A model generated the notes under the pieces. The model was not told the origin of the DNA and ran no database searches. It saw nothing but the letters and a program-made list of their open reading frames with translations. From Talinum fruticosum (Eukaryota > Streptophyta > Magnoliopsida > Caryophyllales > Talinaceae), in the NCBI GenBank assembly GCA_021018815.1, contig JAITYX010000033.1, positions 2,989,501-3,053,500 on the forward strand: a stretch of 64,000 nucleotides of DNA, in the 5' to 3' direction. Made by a program: the position numbers and the translations under genes. This document shows positions 11,080 through 22,499 of the stretch, one piece after another. Position 1 is the stretch's first letter, and each line of letters starts with the position of its first letter.

Positions 11080-12887
11080 TTTTCCTCCCTTGTAATCTTC
11101 TAACTCAGAAAAGAGTCTTGAATCTCTTGACATGTGGCATGAGCATCCACTGTCTAGGTACCAATGCCCTTTTGTTCTTTTTGAGCCACCTGCAAGTCGA
11201 AACAAACTAGCCTTTCTCACTTCCTCTAATGAACCCAGTAACTCCCTTCACTGTGGTCCTTTTCTAAGGAAGTAGACTCTTGGGAACCAAGATTTCAATA
11301 ACTTTGGGTTTGGTCCGATTCGGTGTCTTTCTTTTAGAGAACTAAGACTATGTCTCTTTCTTTTGAAAAGCTTTTCTTTTATAAACCGGTGGAGAAGGTT
11401 TTCTCGTGTAAGCTAGTCCGGGCTCAGTCCTTCTTTCATTCTTATGAATGGGACCGTGCTCAGCCTTCCTGAACTTCACTGTTCGGAATCCTTTTTGAAG
11501 AGTTCTAAGTAGGAATTGGATTCCTCCTCTTTGTTGAAACCAATACCTTCTTTTACGAAGGAGACACATTGAGATCCTAAGAGCATATCAAGGTTTTTCT
11601 GACCTTGAGTAAATTTTTAAACAAGCTCTTCAGACTCGTTGAGCTTTTGCTTCGATTGCTCATTTTCTCTTCGAGTGACTTAGACTCGGTCTCATTAGAT
11701 TGAGCACTAGTCTTGAGTTCTCTTAGAGTAAGTCTCAGTTTTTCCAATTCATTTTTCAAAGAGATGCTCTCGAAGTAACGAGAATCAAGTTGTTCTTTAA
11801 ACTGAGAAGAATCAAAATTAGACTTTTCTTTCAAAATAAAAATATATTTGGCTAAATCAAATTTGGAGAATTTGAGGAAGTATTCAATTACCTCCCGAGG
11901 GTTTGTTTCCTCAGCTGTCCGAGTTATTTGAGTCCGAGAGTGCCATCTTACATTTTGAATCATTTCGGTGCTCATCATCTTCGATGAGTCTTTATCACTC
12001 CAAGTGGCCATCATAGCCTTTTTCTTCTTTCTATCTCTCTTCCTTCGGGACGAGTTTTGACTATGTGTTCCTTGCTGCCACATTCAAAACAGACAGAGTT
12101 CTTAGTCAAAGATAACTTTGAAGGAGAAGAGTGCTTACCTTTTCTATCCTTCTTGTCTTTCTTATAGAACTCTTCTCTTGGCTTCTTATCCCATCTCTTG
12201 TGCTTCATCATTCTCTTGAAGCTTCTAGAGATAAGTGCCATAGGATCCTCTTACGAGTCCGATGAACTCGGATTTGCTTCTCTGGTTTCGAGGCTTTCGG
12301 CGCAATGTTCTTTTTGGTGCTGTCCTCTGCGTCCTCCTCTTCCAGATGGATCTTATGGATGAGTAGCTTCCCAATGAGTTCGTCCGGCTTGAGTTGGGAC
12401 AGGTTCCGAGCCTCTTCGATGGTTGTTACCTTGGGACCCCATCGTCTCTTGGGTAGACTTCTAAGTACCTTTCCGAACATTTCCTCGTGGGAAATCTTTC
12501 TACCCAGAGACATAAGATTGCTAGTAATCTCGAGTTAAATGGATGAACACTCGTGTATCCCACACTTCTTTGGCTGTGTCACAGGTCGACACTCGGTTGT
12601 CTTCTTCAACCTGATGGCACACATCAGAATGCTCATCGCCTTGAAGTTCTTTTTGAACTTCTCTACTTCCTCGATAGTGAACTCGGCGTTTGTCTTGGGC
12701 ATGAGTCTTGTTTCTTCCATCTTCATGGGAATGTAGTTGCCTACTTGTATGATGTTCCGGACAACTTCATCGTGATCTAGCAGGAAACATTCCCTGAGCT
12801 TCTTCTAGTGCACGAAATTAGATCCTTTGAACTTCGGTGGTCTGCTGGAAGATCTTCCCTCATCGAACTCTCCATTGTTCTAAGCCA
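11080..12887 (-). pseudogene. gag: Copia gag and protease, element A
   Basis: Gag forms the particle and binds RNA; protease cuts the polyprotein. The likely start is the ATG at 12887, giving a short N-terminus shared by X, C and E ahead of SSSRPPKFKGSNF. The UBN2-like gag core lies at 12240-12740. The zinc knuckle near 12070-12110 reads CFECGSKEHIVK then has Arg where the last Cys should be. A long heptad-rich segment follows (11640-11900), then a basic linker. The protease region near 11130-11190 is damaged. The C-terminal extension with coiled coil is typical of Sirevirus gag. Confidence 0.83.
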
Positions 12888-12934
12888 TTTGATCTGTAAA
12901 CCTTTGGATGGTTAGATCCTTTACGAAAGGCTAA

Positions 12935-12946
12935 GCTACGATACCA
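12935..12946 (-). promoter_or_regulatory. Primer-binding site of element A
   Basis: The minus strand reads TGGTATCGTAGC two bases inside the 5' LTR. It resembles TGGTATCAGAGC, the complement of initiator tRNA-Met used by most plant copia elements. Confidence 0.75.
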
Positions 12947-12948
12947 AT

Positions 12949-14482
12949 TGAAGGTTCGCTCTTAGAGAAACTACATCACCCTAGAGGGGGTGAATATGGT
13001 GAGGGGAAATTTAAACAAGTAATGGAAGAATAAAACTAGACAAGACTCGAGGAGAGTCCGAGTTTAGATTGAACTCAAAAAGGTACTAACTCGAGAAAAT
13101 TATAAGGAAACCCTCCCGGGGCGGAAAACCACGGCCAGTGCTAATCCAAGCACCAAGTCAAATCTACTATTTTGAATCCACAAAATACGAGTAGAAAGAC
13201 TCAACCATAATTGCTCCCTTAGACAATTCTTTACAAGATTTTCCTAAACTCAAAAATTACCTTATCCGATCGAGCACTTCCTAACTTAGGTAAACTTTAT
13301 AGTTAGGGACAAGCGAGCTGAGTTAACCCTTACAGCTCGGTCAAGGGACCTTACTCGGAAAGTAAGAATGAGTGTTTGTAAACCGATTACAAGACCTTAC
13401 AACTCGGAAAGATATTAAGTACGAGTTGGAATTGTAAGTAGAAGATTGAGTATGAATACAATGACTTTTTCTTAAGTACGTGTATTGACGAGTTGGTTCA
13501 GCAATCTTCAAGTCTTGAGAGTTAGCTTCTATTTATAGATAACCAAGCAGATTAGCCGTTGTGACTATCTTCTAACTGGATGTCCTTTGTGACCATTACA
13601 ATGGATTTTCTAAGTCACTCAGAAAATATCCGTTGAGGTGTGAACATTGGGAAATGGCTCTTGACTCCTTTGGAAGTCCTAATCCACTAGTGGTGTCCGA
13701 AAAGTAGGGTGGAAACCACCGTTGAGATTAGTGTTGCGGATTTTTAGTTTTGGAAACGAGACAACCACGACACCGTGTCCGGGCCTTGGTCGAGGTGGAA
13801 AAAGCCGTCTGCTGATGATTTTACGTTTTGAAACCGGTTACTTTTGTAATTCAAAAATATGGTAGCCTCGTTTGAATAACCTATAAAAGTAAATCAATTT
13901 GGTTCTCAATGTATAAAATACTTTGGTCCAAGATTAGACACGAGATAATAATTTAAATTAAGATAATTAAGTGCATAATTATCTAAGTCGAAAAGAAATG
14001 TAATTTTCTAAGTCTAATATCCATTATACTCAAATTCCATCCGAGTCGGTCTAGAAGTAAAGCAAGTCGGATAAATAACATCGAGTGGAAAGACTTGATC
14101 TAGATTGCCAATGTTCAAACCAAGCATGTTGACTTAGAAAGATGAATTAACATAGTAATCCAATCAAACTTAGATCATGAAGTCGGACTCGAGTTTATGC
14201 AAAATAGAACAAGTGTTTGAACATGCAATATATCCGAGTGTTGTCTCGGTGACTCGGAACTGTGTGTGAAATGATAAACAAGAATATGCTTTCGAGTCGG
14301 TTAGAGTCAAAAGAGAACATATGCGATAGTTTTCTATAACACTTAGAAAAGATGTTATATCACTCGGAAAAGCTTATAAAATAGATAGAATGACTTTTAA
14401 TCAAAACCTTATAAGAGATGAAGTCCTATACCTCGTTCCTAGATGCAACTCAGAATGATGTATATGACAGTCCGAGTCTTCG
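12949..14482 (-). repeat. 5' LTR of element A
   Basis: 1,534 bp, from TGAAGGTTCGCTC; the final CA is changed to CG at 14481-14482. A TATA box (ctatttatag, 13529-13538) is kept on the minus strand. AACGG cores lie just upstream of it, as in the other LTRs. Confidence 0.9.
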
Positions 14483-14487
14483 ATACT
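14483..14487. repeat. Target-site duplication of element A, right copy
   Basis: atact, paired with gtact at 2143-2147. Confidence 0.8.
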
Positions 14488-15477
14488 TCTTCAGCAGTTC
14501 CTTGGTATACTTTGATTGATGGAGGTAGATTCAATCTTTGTCTTGCTTGATTTATAGACCAAGGAAGAAATTGAGTTCTCCCATCATGCTTATTTTGAAC
14601 TCCTGTCTCATTAACTCGAGAAAATTCTCGACAGAGATTTTCATTAGTTGCTCCAAATATTATATCATCAATATAGATATAAGCAATAAGAAAGTCTTTC
14701 CCTTGGTTCTTATAAAACGAGTCTTGTGAATCTGACCTCTTCTAAAATCATTTTCAACCAAGAAATTGCTCGATCTGTCATACCAATCTCTCGGGAGCTT
14801 GTTTAAGACCATAAAGAGCATTTTATAACTTGAAAATATGATTTGGAAATTCTGAGTTTTCAAATCCAGGGGTTGCTCAACATAGACTTCCTCTTGAATA
14901 AAGTCATTAAGAAGCACATTTAACATCCATTTGATACGAGTTTGATATTCATGCTTTATGCAAATGCCAATAGGATTCTAATAACTTCAATCCTAGCCAC
15001 TTGGTGCAAAGGTTTCCCATGATCAATCCTTTCTTCTTGATTGTAACCTTCAGCCACAAGTCTAGCCTTATTTCCGACTACCAACCCACCTTTATCCGAG
15101 TTTGTTCTTGAAAACCCATTTGGTTCCTATGACTTGGTGGTTAGAAGGTCGTTTGGTTAGAGTCCAGACTTGGTTTCTTTCAAATTGATTAAGTTCCTCT
15201 TACATGGCGTCTACCCATTCAAGTTTATTTAGGGATTCTAGTACATTTCTGGGTTTAGTTAACGATATGAATGTAGTGAATACACATAGATTATGTAAAG
15301 AGGAACGAGTTGTTGATATCAAATAGGATGTTTTCGAGTGGGTGGCTCGAAGCATATTTGAAAGCTCTATCTGTTCTCTGGTTCACCAGATTTGTAGGTT
15401 GAATTGGTTGATCTTCGGTGGTTTGATCCGATTGAGCTCGCTTCTCGATTGGCTTTCGGCATTCCGAGCTGGTTCTT
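14488..15477 (-). pseudogene. pol: Copia RT and integrase-RT linker, element X (part 2 of 3)
   Basis: This piece of X's RT lies between the insertions of A and C. Readable blocks are FIQEEVYVEQPLDLKTQNFQ near 14880 and an ALYGLKQ-equivalent region near 14810. The YVDD position near 14670 is preserved only in part (the local frame reads ISILMI). The linker block FKYASSHPLENILFDIN lies near 15350. Both ends are cut by TSD-flanked insertions, so the gene reads 26174 side, then this piece, then 2142 downward. Confidence 0.85.
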
Positions 15478-15482
15478 GAGTA
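15478..15482. repeat. Target-site duplication of element C, left copy
   Basis: gagta, identical to 26169-26173. Confidence 0.85.
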
Positions 15483-17067
15483 TGAAGGTTTGCTCAAGGA
15501 GAGGCTAAGTCACCCTAGAGGGGGTGAATAGGGTGATCATGAAATTTGCTTTAAATTTAATATAGATGTGAATCTAAGTTGTGTAAGAGTCGGGATGAGC
15601 TTAGAAATATACTAACTCATAATTCGAGTGAAAAATGAGGAAACAGATTAAACGAAACTTTGAACTTGTCCGAGTCTAGAATGCACTCGAAAAATAATAA
15701 CACGTAAATTACGTGGAAACCCTCCCGGGGCAGAAAACCGTGAACCGTGCTAATCCAAGCACGAAGTCAAATCCACTATTTTGAGTCCACAAAATACGAT
15801 AGACCGACTTGACCCAAGTTGCTCCCTTAAACAACTTCTTACAGGTTTTTCCTAGACTCGGAAATTCCCTTATCTCGATCTAGTACTTCCTAACCGAGAT
15901 AACTCTTACAGTTAGGGACAATTGAGCTAAGTTAACCCTTATAGCTCAGTCAAGGGACCTTACTTAGAAAGTAAGAAAGAGAGTGTTTGTTACTCAAGTA
16001 CAAGACCTTACAACTCGGAAAGTTATGAAATACATAGTTGGAGTTGTAAGTAGAAGGTTGAGAATGAATACAATGACTTTTGATCAAGTATGTATATTAA
16101 CAATAGGTTCGACAATCTTCAAGTCTTAAAAGTTGGCTTCTATTTATAGATAACCAAGCAGACATAGTCGTTGTGTCCATCTTCCGACTGGAAATCCTTT
16201 AAGACCGTTGTAGATGATTTTTGAGTCACTCGGAAAATATCCGTTGAGATATGAACGTTGGGCAACAGTTCTTGACTCCTTTAGAAGTCCCAAAACCACA
16301 GGTGGTGTCTTAAAAATAAGGTGGAATCCACCGTTGAACTTAGTGTTGCAGATTTCTAGTTTTGGAAACGATGTACTGCAGGGCTAGGTCAGAAGTGGAA
16401 AAAGCCTTGTCTCGTTGATGATTTTACGTTTTGAAGCTCGGTTCCTTTTGTATTTCAAATTACGATAGCCTCATTTGAATAACCTACAAAAGTAAACCAA
16501 TTTGGTTCTCAAAGTATAAAATACTTTGGTCCAAGATTAGACAAAAGTAATATTATAATTAAGATAATTAAGAGACTAATTATCTCGGGTCGGAAAAGAA
16601 AAGGAATTTCTGAGTCTAATATCCATGAAACTCAAAATTCCATCTTAGTCGAGTCTAGTATGCAATCAAGTCAAATAAAGAATATCATAGTAAACAGACT
16701 TGATCTAGACTAAACAGAAATTCAAACTAAAATATGCTTACTTGGAACAATGTATTGTCTCGAAACATGAAGTCGGACCTGTGTTAGAGCGCGGAAACGA
16801 TAGTGTTTTAATCGTGCGATATATCCGAGTGTTGAGTGACTCGTAACCGAGTGAGAAGTAGCATATAGAAGTATGATTTCCGAGTCAATCGTAGTCGGCG
16901 AAAACAACATAATAGTTTCTATAACACACGTAAGAAATGTTATATTACTTAGAAAAGTTTCTAAGAGGCATTGAACGACTTGAAGTCAAAACCCTATAAG
17001 AGATGAAGTCTTATACCCGATTCCGTGACGGAACTCGTAAACGAGTAAGTAAAAGTCCGAGTCTTCA
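15483..17067 (-). repeat. 3' LTR of element C
   Basis: 1,585 bp from TGAAGGTTTGCTC to CCGAGTCTTCA. TATA box at 16140-16149 (minus strand). Confidence 0.92.
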
Positions 17068-17083
17068 ATCTCCCCTTTTGATG
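17068..17083 (-). promoter_or_regulatory. Polypurine tract of element C
   Basis: The minus strand reads CATCAAAAGGGGAGAT directly before the 3' LTR. Confidence 0.85.
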
Positions 17084-17384
17084 AAAGGCATTCCATACTT
17101 AGACGTAAACTTTGTTAGTGATAAGAGATTGAATTTGTAAACTTGCTCAGAAAAGAAACTTAAGATTTCATAGTTCATAGAGCAAGAAAAGACATAAAAC
17201 CGGATAGACAATAATTATTAATGAAATGCATTGATTTTAATGACAATGCTGAGCAAGAAGACATATTGGATGGAAACATAGAAATACTTGCATTAAGCAA
17301 CGAAATGCATTCTCATTGACTTCACATAAAATATTTACAAAGGGGTGAGAGAAACTCCCCTAAACAAGACATCTATCTATTTTT
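17084..17384. other. Region between ORF3 and polypurine tract, element C
   Basis: AT-rich, with the conserved end of ORF3 (ctattctccccttgcctttcaac) at its right border. No further gene seen. Confidence 0.5.
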
Positions 17385-19118
17385 CTATCTATTCTCCCCC
17401 TTGCCTTTCAACAAAAACAAAAAAAATAGGAAGAATACAACAAGAAGTACAAGATGTCCGGACAAAAAAATAAAACACCGTAAAAAAAAAAATTCGAGGA
17501 GGGGATGGGTTTGTCTCGAGTTGAGGAGGAAGGACGAATGGAGCGCCGGCGCCGATAAGATCATGACGATGTGCTTGAGCGCGGCGGAGGGAGGACAGGG
17601 ATATCTCGGCAAAGGCTCAGCTCTGAGTGGTTGACCCGGAACGAGGGGATCCGGATGTTCGTCCTCAACTACCGGAGAGGTGTGCTCGAGTTGACTCGCT
17701 GCAGACTCGTCCTTGTGCAGCAAGGTCTTCCGACCCACTAAGACTGCCGTCCGAGCCGATCACTTCTGGTTGAGCTTTAGGAGCACTTGTACCCTCGGCT
17801 GTTGCTCCTTGTCCTTCTTGGTTGCCCCGGCCTTCCGGCTCAGCAGGCTCGTAAAGAGCCGCATCGCCCGCGAGCTCTTCGCTTCTTCTTGATCTTCTTC
17901 TTCCTCCCGTCCTCTATCTCGAGGAGGACTTGGCAGTGCACGAGGATTCCTCGAAGTTTCCGAGTCTTGTTGATCCCGAGCCGCTTTGGATCGTCTCTCC
18001 GAAGAAGCTCGATCGCCTCCTCTCGCTCCTTCACCGCAGCCTTCATCTCAAGGAGCACATCCTGTTGCTCTCGGAGTTGAGATTGGACGGTTTTGTGGTT
18101 AATGGTCATAGACTAGAAGACAGTCTTAAATGACCGGAGGAGGTCCTTGAGTGCCAAGGCCACAGAGGAGATTTTGTCCATGAAAGCAAGTGGACAAAAT
18201 GGAAGAATTAGTCTTAGAAGCACTCGAGGTGGAAGCACCACCAGGTGGAGCGAGAAGAGAAAGAGGAGTGTCTTTCTCGAGTCCGAGGTGGAGAAGATGG
18301 CCTCGGCTCCGAGCCGTGAACCCGCACACTGGTTCGCTTTCTTGGTACCTGCACCCGTAAGTTCCTTTTTCCCACTACAATGGTAGCCTCGAAACTCGCG
18401 GTCGATCCGAGGGAAGAGGAACTTTGAATTGTTTAAAGACAAGGGTGAGAAGAGCACCGAAAGGAAGAGGGGTGTTCTTCTTGTTATGAGTCCGAGCTGG
18501 CATAGTGGCCATTTGCTCAATTATGGCAGGAAAGAGGTCTACTTCGTAGCCCTCTAGAATATCAAAGATGCTTTGAGGTGCTTGGAGTTGGGGTTCTCCT
18601 TGCTAGAGTGCTGTGAGAAGAAGGTTCTCATCAGCAAGAAGCACGTAAGTCGAGCTTATGACTTTAGTTGGGTCACTGAGAAGTTTTTGCGTGACCCGGA
18701 GAACTCTTTGGCATACTTTTCAAAGAATTCATCAGCAACTTCAGTGAAGGGGATTGGATTGCTATTCAAGAAGAGAGAAGAGACCTTGAACAAACGATGA
18801 AGAAGAGAAGTATTTATGCGAACTCGTTATGTTTCGAACCCCGGAGGTTAGAACACCTTCAAAGCTGGTGAGATGAGTACAAAACTCGGATACGAGTTCA
18901 GGGTAGATGAACTCGCTGAAACAAAGAAAATTATAAACCCCAGCTTGATTGGATGCGAGGCAACCACGAAAATTTGGTGGTTGGGAAGAACTTATCATCC
19001 AACAAGCAAGATGTTGGGTGACAATAGGTTTAGAATTTGAGGGGCCTTCTTGGCTTTTGGTTCGGGGTTTCTTTATGGCAAAGCCAAGAAAGTCGAGATG
19101 AGAACCTCTTTTCGGCAT
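17385..19118 (-). pseudogene. Sirevirus-type ORF3 (env-like) of element C
   Basis: Starts at the ATG at 19118 with MPKRGSHLDFLG. Conserved blocks appear in several frames: IYPELVSEFCTHLTSFEGVLTS near 18920, a KWPLCQLGL-to-FLSVLFS block near 18500 that matches an FGALLT-type block in element E, a Pro/Ser-rich stretch, a heptad segment LREQQDVLLEMKAAVKEREE near 18070, and a basic run GRKKKIKKKRRARGR near 17900. The C-terminal 120 residues end in a hydrophobic stretch near 17420-17480. Known: the position and a hydrophobic C-terminus fit Sirevirus env-like ORFs. The basic run argues for possible nuclear or RNA-binding roles. Confidence 0.72.
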
Positions 19119-19225
19119 TTTTGATAAGAAAAGAGAGAGGATAAACTTTAGAGAGAGTAGAAGACTCGAAGAGAGTGAAAGCTAAGATGAAAAAGTAGAA
19201 GAGAAAAGAGTGTGAGAGCGACAGA

Positions 19226-19509
19226 GCTTACTTGAGATGATCTTCACGAAGCTTGAGAACACAGGGTGTCGCTTTAATCACAGAGCACTTGATCACGAGA
19301 ATTTGATTACGAGAGAGAGAGAGAGAGAGAGAGAGTATGCGAGAAGTAAAGTAAAGAAATGAAGGAGAATAGGCGCTATTTATAAGAGAATAAACGACCT
19401 TCGATATCCGTTCGACTCGGCTCTTTCGGCGAGTCACCTCGACCGGTGTGACGCTTCTCTCTTCAACGGTTAGAATTCCAGTGGTTTATCTCTCAACGGC
19501 TAGTTGTTC
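19226..19509 (-). promoter_or_regulatory. Candidate internal promoter and leader of ORF3, element C
   Basis: The minus strand has TTATAAATAG at 19376-19385, 258 bp upstream of the ORF3 ATG. Two AACGG motifs at about 19464 and 19495 each deviate from YCYAACGGYYA at one position. A GA/CT microsatellite (19311-19335, about 12 units) lies in the leader, followed by GTAAGC near 19228. Confidence 0.55.
19311..19335. repeat. GA dinucleotide microsatellite
   Basis: An uninterrupted (GA)n run of about 25 bp, CT-rich on the transcribed (minus) sense of ORF3. In the other copies it is shorter or broken. Confidence 0.9.
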
Positions 19510-19561
19510 GATCTCAGCGCGCGAGAGAGGAGAAAACTAAGGATTTTGAAAAATAAATTTA

Positions 19562-20989
19562 TCACATACCAAGCTCATTCCTAATAAAGCAAAACCGATC
19601 TTCACTAAGAGGCTTAGTAAAGATATCAGCTAATTGAAGATTAGTAGGAATGAATTGAAGTTCAATATCACCTTTCTCGGAATGGTCTCTTAAGAAATGA
19701 TACCGACCTCAATATGTTTCGTCTTTGAGTGCTGAACCGTATTTTTGGTGATGCCGATTGCACTTTGATTGTCACACTTGATTGGAACCGATTTGAAAGA
19801 GAGTCCTAAATCTTTCAAGTGTCTGTTTTATCCATAAGATCCGAGCACAACATGCTCGAGCTGCAATATACTCAGCTTCGGCAGTTGATAGAGCTACTAA
19901 ATTTTACTTCTTTGAGTGCCAAGATATTAAGGATTGACCCGAAATTGGCGGGCTCCCGAGGTGCTCTTTCTATCAACTTTGTATCCAGCGATAATCAGCA
20001 TATGAGTATCCAAGTCGAGTAAGTTCCGAGTCTCCGGAGTACCATAGACCTAAATTCCGAGTCCCCGCAAGATATCTCGAATATTCTCTTCACCACAATG
20101 AGATGTGATTCTTTTGGATTAGCTTGAAATCTTGCGTCTAAGCAGTACACTAAACATTATATCTGGTCTACTGGAACTAAGATATAGCAAAGATCCAATC
20201 ATACCTCGATAGAGTTTCGATCTATTGCTTTACCTTTATCGTCCGAGTCTAGTTTCAAGCTACTGCTCATAGGGGTTGCTGCATCCTTTGTATCTTGAAG
20301 TTTATACTTTTTCAGCAGCTCCTTGGTGTACTTTGATTGATGGACATAGATTCCATTTTTGTCTTGCTTGATTTTTAGACCAAGGAAGAAATTGTGTTCT
20401 CCCATCATGCTCATTTGAAATTCCTGTCTCATTAAATCGAAAAATCTCGACACGGAATTTCATTAGTGGCTCCAAAAATTATATCATCAACATATATCCG
20501 AGCGATAAGGAAATCTTTCCCCTCGGTTTTTATAAAGAGAGTCTTGTCAATCTGACGTCTTCTAAAATCATTTTGAACCTAGAAATTGCTCGAGTCTTTC
20601 ATACCAAGCTCCGGGAGCTTGTTTAAGACCATAAAGAGCTTTTTGAAGTTTGAAAACATGATTTGGAAATTTTGAGTTTTCAAATTCGAGGGGCTGCTCG
20701 ACATAGACTTCCTCTTTGATAAAACCATTGAGAAAAGCACACTTAGCATCCATTTGATATAATTTGATATTCATGCTAGATGCAAATGCTAACAGTATTC
20801 TAATGGCTTCATTTCTGCAACAGGTGCAATGGTTTCTCCACAATCAATCCCTTCTTCCTGATTGTAACCTTGAGCCACAAGTCTAGCCTTGTTTCGACTA
20901 CCAATCCACCTTCATCCAGTTTGTTCTTGAAAACCCATTTGGTACCTATGACTGGGTGGTCGGAAGGTCGTTTGGTCGAGTCCAAACTT
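19562..20989 (-). pseudogene. pol: Copia RT and RNase H, element C
   Basis: RT blocks ILLAFASSMNIKLYQMDAKC near 20780, FLNGFIKEEVYVEQP near 20720, KALYGLKQAPGAWYERLEQF near 20620, the YVDD region near 20490 and KIKQDKNGIYVHQSKYTKEL near 20350. RNase H carries SWHSKK and AEAEY-type motifs near 19880-19940. The C-terminus reads EDRFCFIRNELGM and stops at 19562-19564. Frameshifts lie between 20843 and 20900 and around 20460-20560. This is the best preserved RT in the window but still not one open frame. Confidence 0.9.
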
Positions 20990-22499
20990 GGTTTCTTTCG
21001 AATTGATTGAGTTCCTCTTGCATAGCCTCTACCCATTTAGGTTCATTTAGGGCCCCTAATGCATTTTTGGGTTCAGTTAATGATATGAATGCAGTGAATG
21101 CACATAGATTCCGAAGGGAGGAACGAGTTCTTACCCCACTATTGATATCAATTAATATATTTTCTAGTGGGTGACTAGAAGCATACTTGAATGCTCTACC
21201 TGTTCTCCGATTCACCAGATTTGTAGGCTCAACTACTTGCTCTTCGAAGCTTATTCTATGTGCTCCTGTTCATCAGATTGTCCTTCATTATTCCGAGCAG
21301 GCTCTTGAGTTATCTCATTCCGAGTCACTTAGTTCGAGTAACTTCATTCGATCCGGTTGGGTTTGATTCTCGATAGGCTCATTTTTGTCGGGGTCATCAT
21401 CTCTCGCTGAGCTTTAGGTCCGAGAATGTTGATTCACTTGGTTTTCCTGTTTAAGCTCATCAAACACAACGTGGATACTTTCTTCCACTTTGTTAGTTCT
21501 CTTATTAAAAATGCGATAGGCTTTGCTATGAGATGAATAACCCGTAAAAATACCTTCATCTCGACCGAGCATCAAACATGGTTAGGTGATCCTTACCATT
21601 GTTGTGAACAAAACACTTACATCCAAAGGGTTTGAAGTATGAGATGTTGGGTTTGTTCCCTTTTAGAGCTCGTACGGTGTTTTCTTCAGAATGAGTCCGA
21701 TGAGGCATCTCGTTCAAAGTGTAGTTGGTCTGTGTTGATCGCCTCAGCCTAGAAATAGTAGGGTAGATTATGCTCAATCATCATTGTCCTAGTTATTTCT
21801 TTAAGAGTTCTATTCTTTCTCTCTACTACTTCATTCTCGTTGGGGAGTTCTTGGTGCCGAGAAGTTGTGAGAGATACCATTCTTGTCGCAGAACTCGAGA
21901 ATTCCGAATAGTCGAACTCCCTTCCATGGTCGGTTCCAATTCTCCGGATCCGAGTCCGAGACTTAACTTGGATTTTTCAGTAGAGCTTGCTCGAACTCCT
22001 TGAATGCTTTATTTTTGTGCTTGAGAAAACACACCCGGGTAAATTGTGAGTATTCATCAATAATAACAAGTACATATGATTTACCTCCGAGGCTCTTAAC
22101 GAGGATTTTACCACATAAGTCCATATGCAGCAGTTCAAGCACCTTGGATGTGGAAACTGTCTTCGTGGATTTGAATGATGATCCGACTTGTTTCCCTTTT
22201 GTGCAAGCTTCACAAACTTTGTCTTTCCGGAAAGCACAATTGGGCAAACCTCTAACTAAACAATGAGATGTCAATTTCTTAATAGTATGCATGCTAACAT
22301 GGCCTAATCTACGATGCCAAATCCATGACTCATCATGAAGTGATGCTTTTAAACAAGATAAATTCTAACTTGGGTCGAGAAAGGGGATAATATAAGTGTT
22401 ACCCGATCTCTTACCTAAGAGTTTGATCTCCTTGGTAGTGTCATCGAAATGTTGCAGTTGGTTTGAGTGAATCTTACCTCTTGACCTTTATCACACAAT
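20990..22499 (-). pseudogene. pol: Copia integrase with pre-integrase zinc domain, element C
   Basis: The pre-integrase region carries HTIKKLTSHCLVRGLPNCAF then KVCEACTKGKQ near 22190-22290, an HHCC-type zinc domain. Core blocks include LLHMDLCGKI near 22110 and YVLVIIDEYSQFTRVCFLKH near 22060 (DDYSRF in other copies). C-terminal blocks SYFKPFGCKCFVHNNGKDHL near 21620 and FKYASSHPLENI near 21180 follow. The linker to RT includes VWTRPNDLP near 20960. Broken by several frameshifts. Confidence 0.9.

Larger units (their letters stand above)
2148..14482 (-). mobile_element. Element A: complete Sirevirus-type Ty1/copia retrotransposon, with a solo LTR inside
   Basis: Full-length copia element on the minus strand, 12,335 bp (about 10.8 kb without solo LTR B). 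Order on the minus strand: 5' LTR, primer-binding site, gag with C-terminal coiled coil, protease, integrase, RT, RNase H, ORF3, polypurine tract, 3' LTR. The two LTRs share private sequence absent from the other copies, such as aacaagtaatggaagaataa. It sits inside the RT/RNase H region of element X with a 5-bp TSD. All ORFs are broken, so it is non-autonomous. Confidence 0.9.
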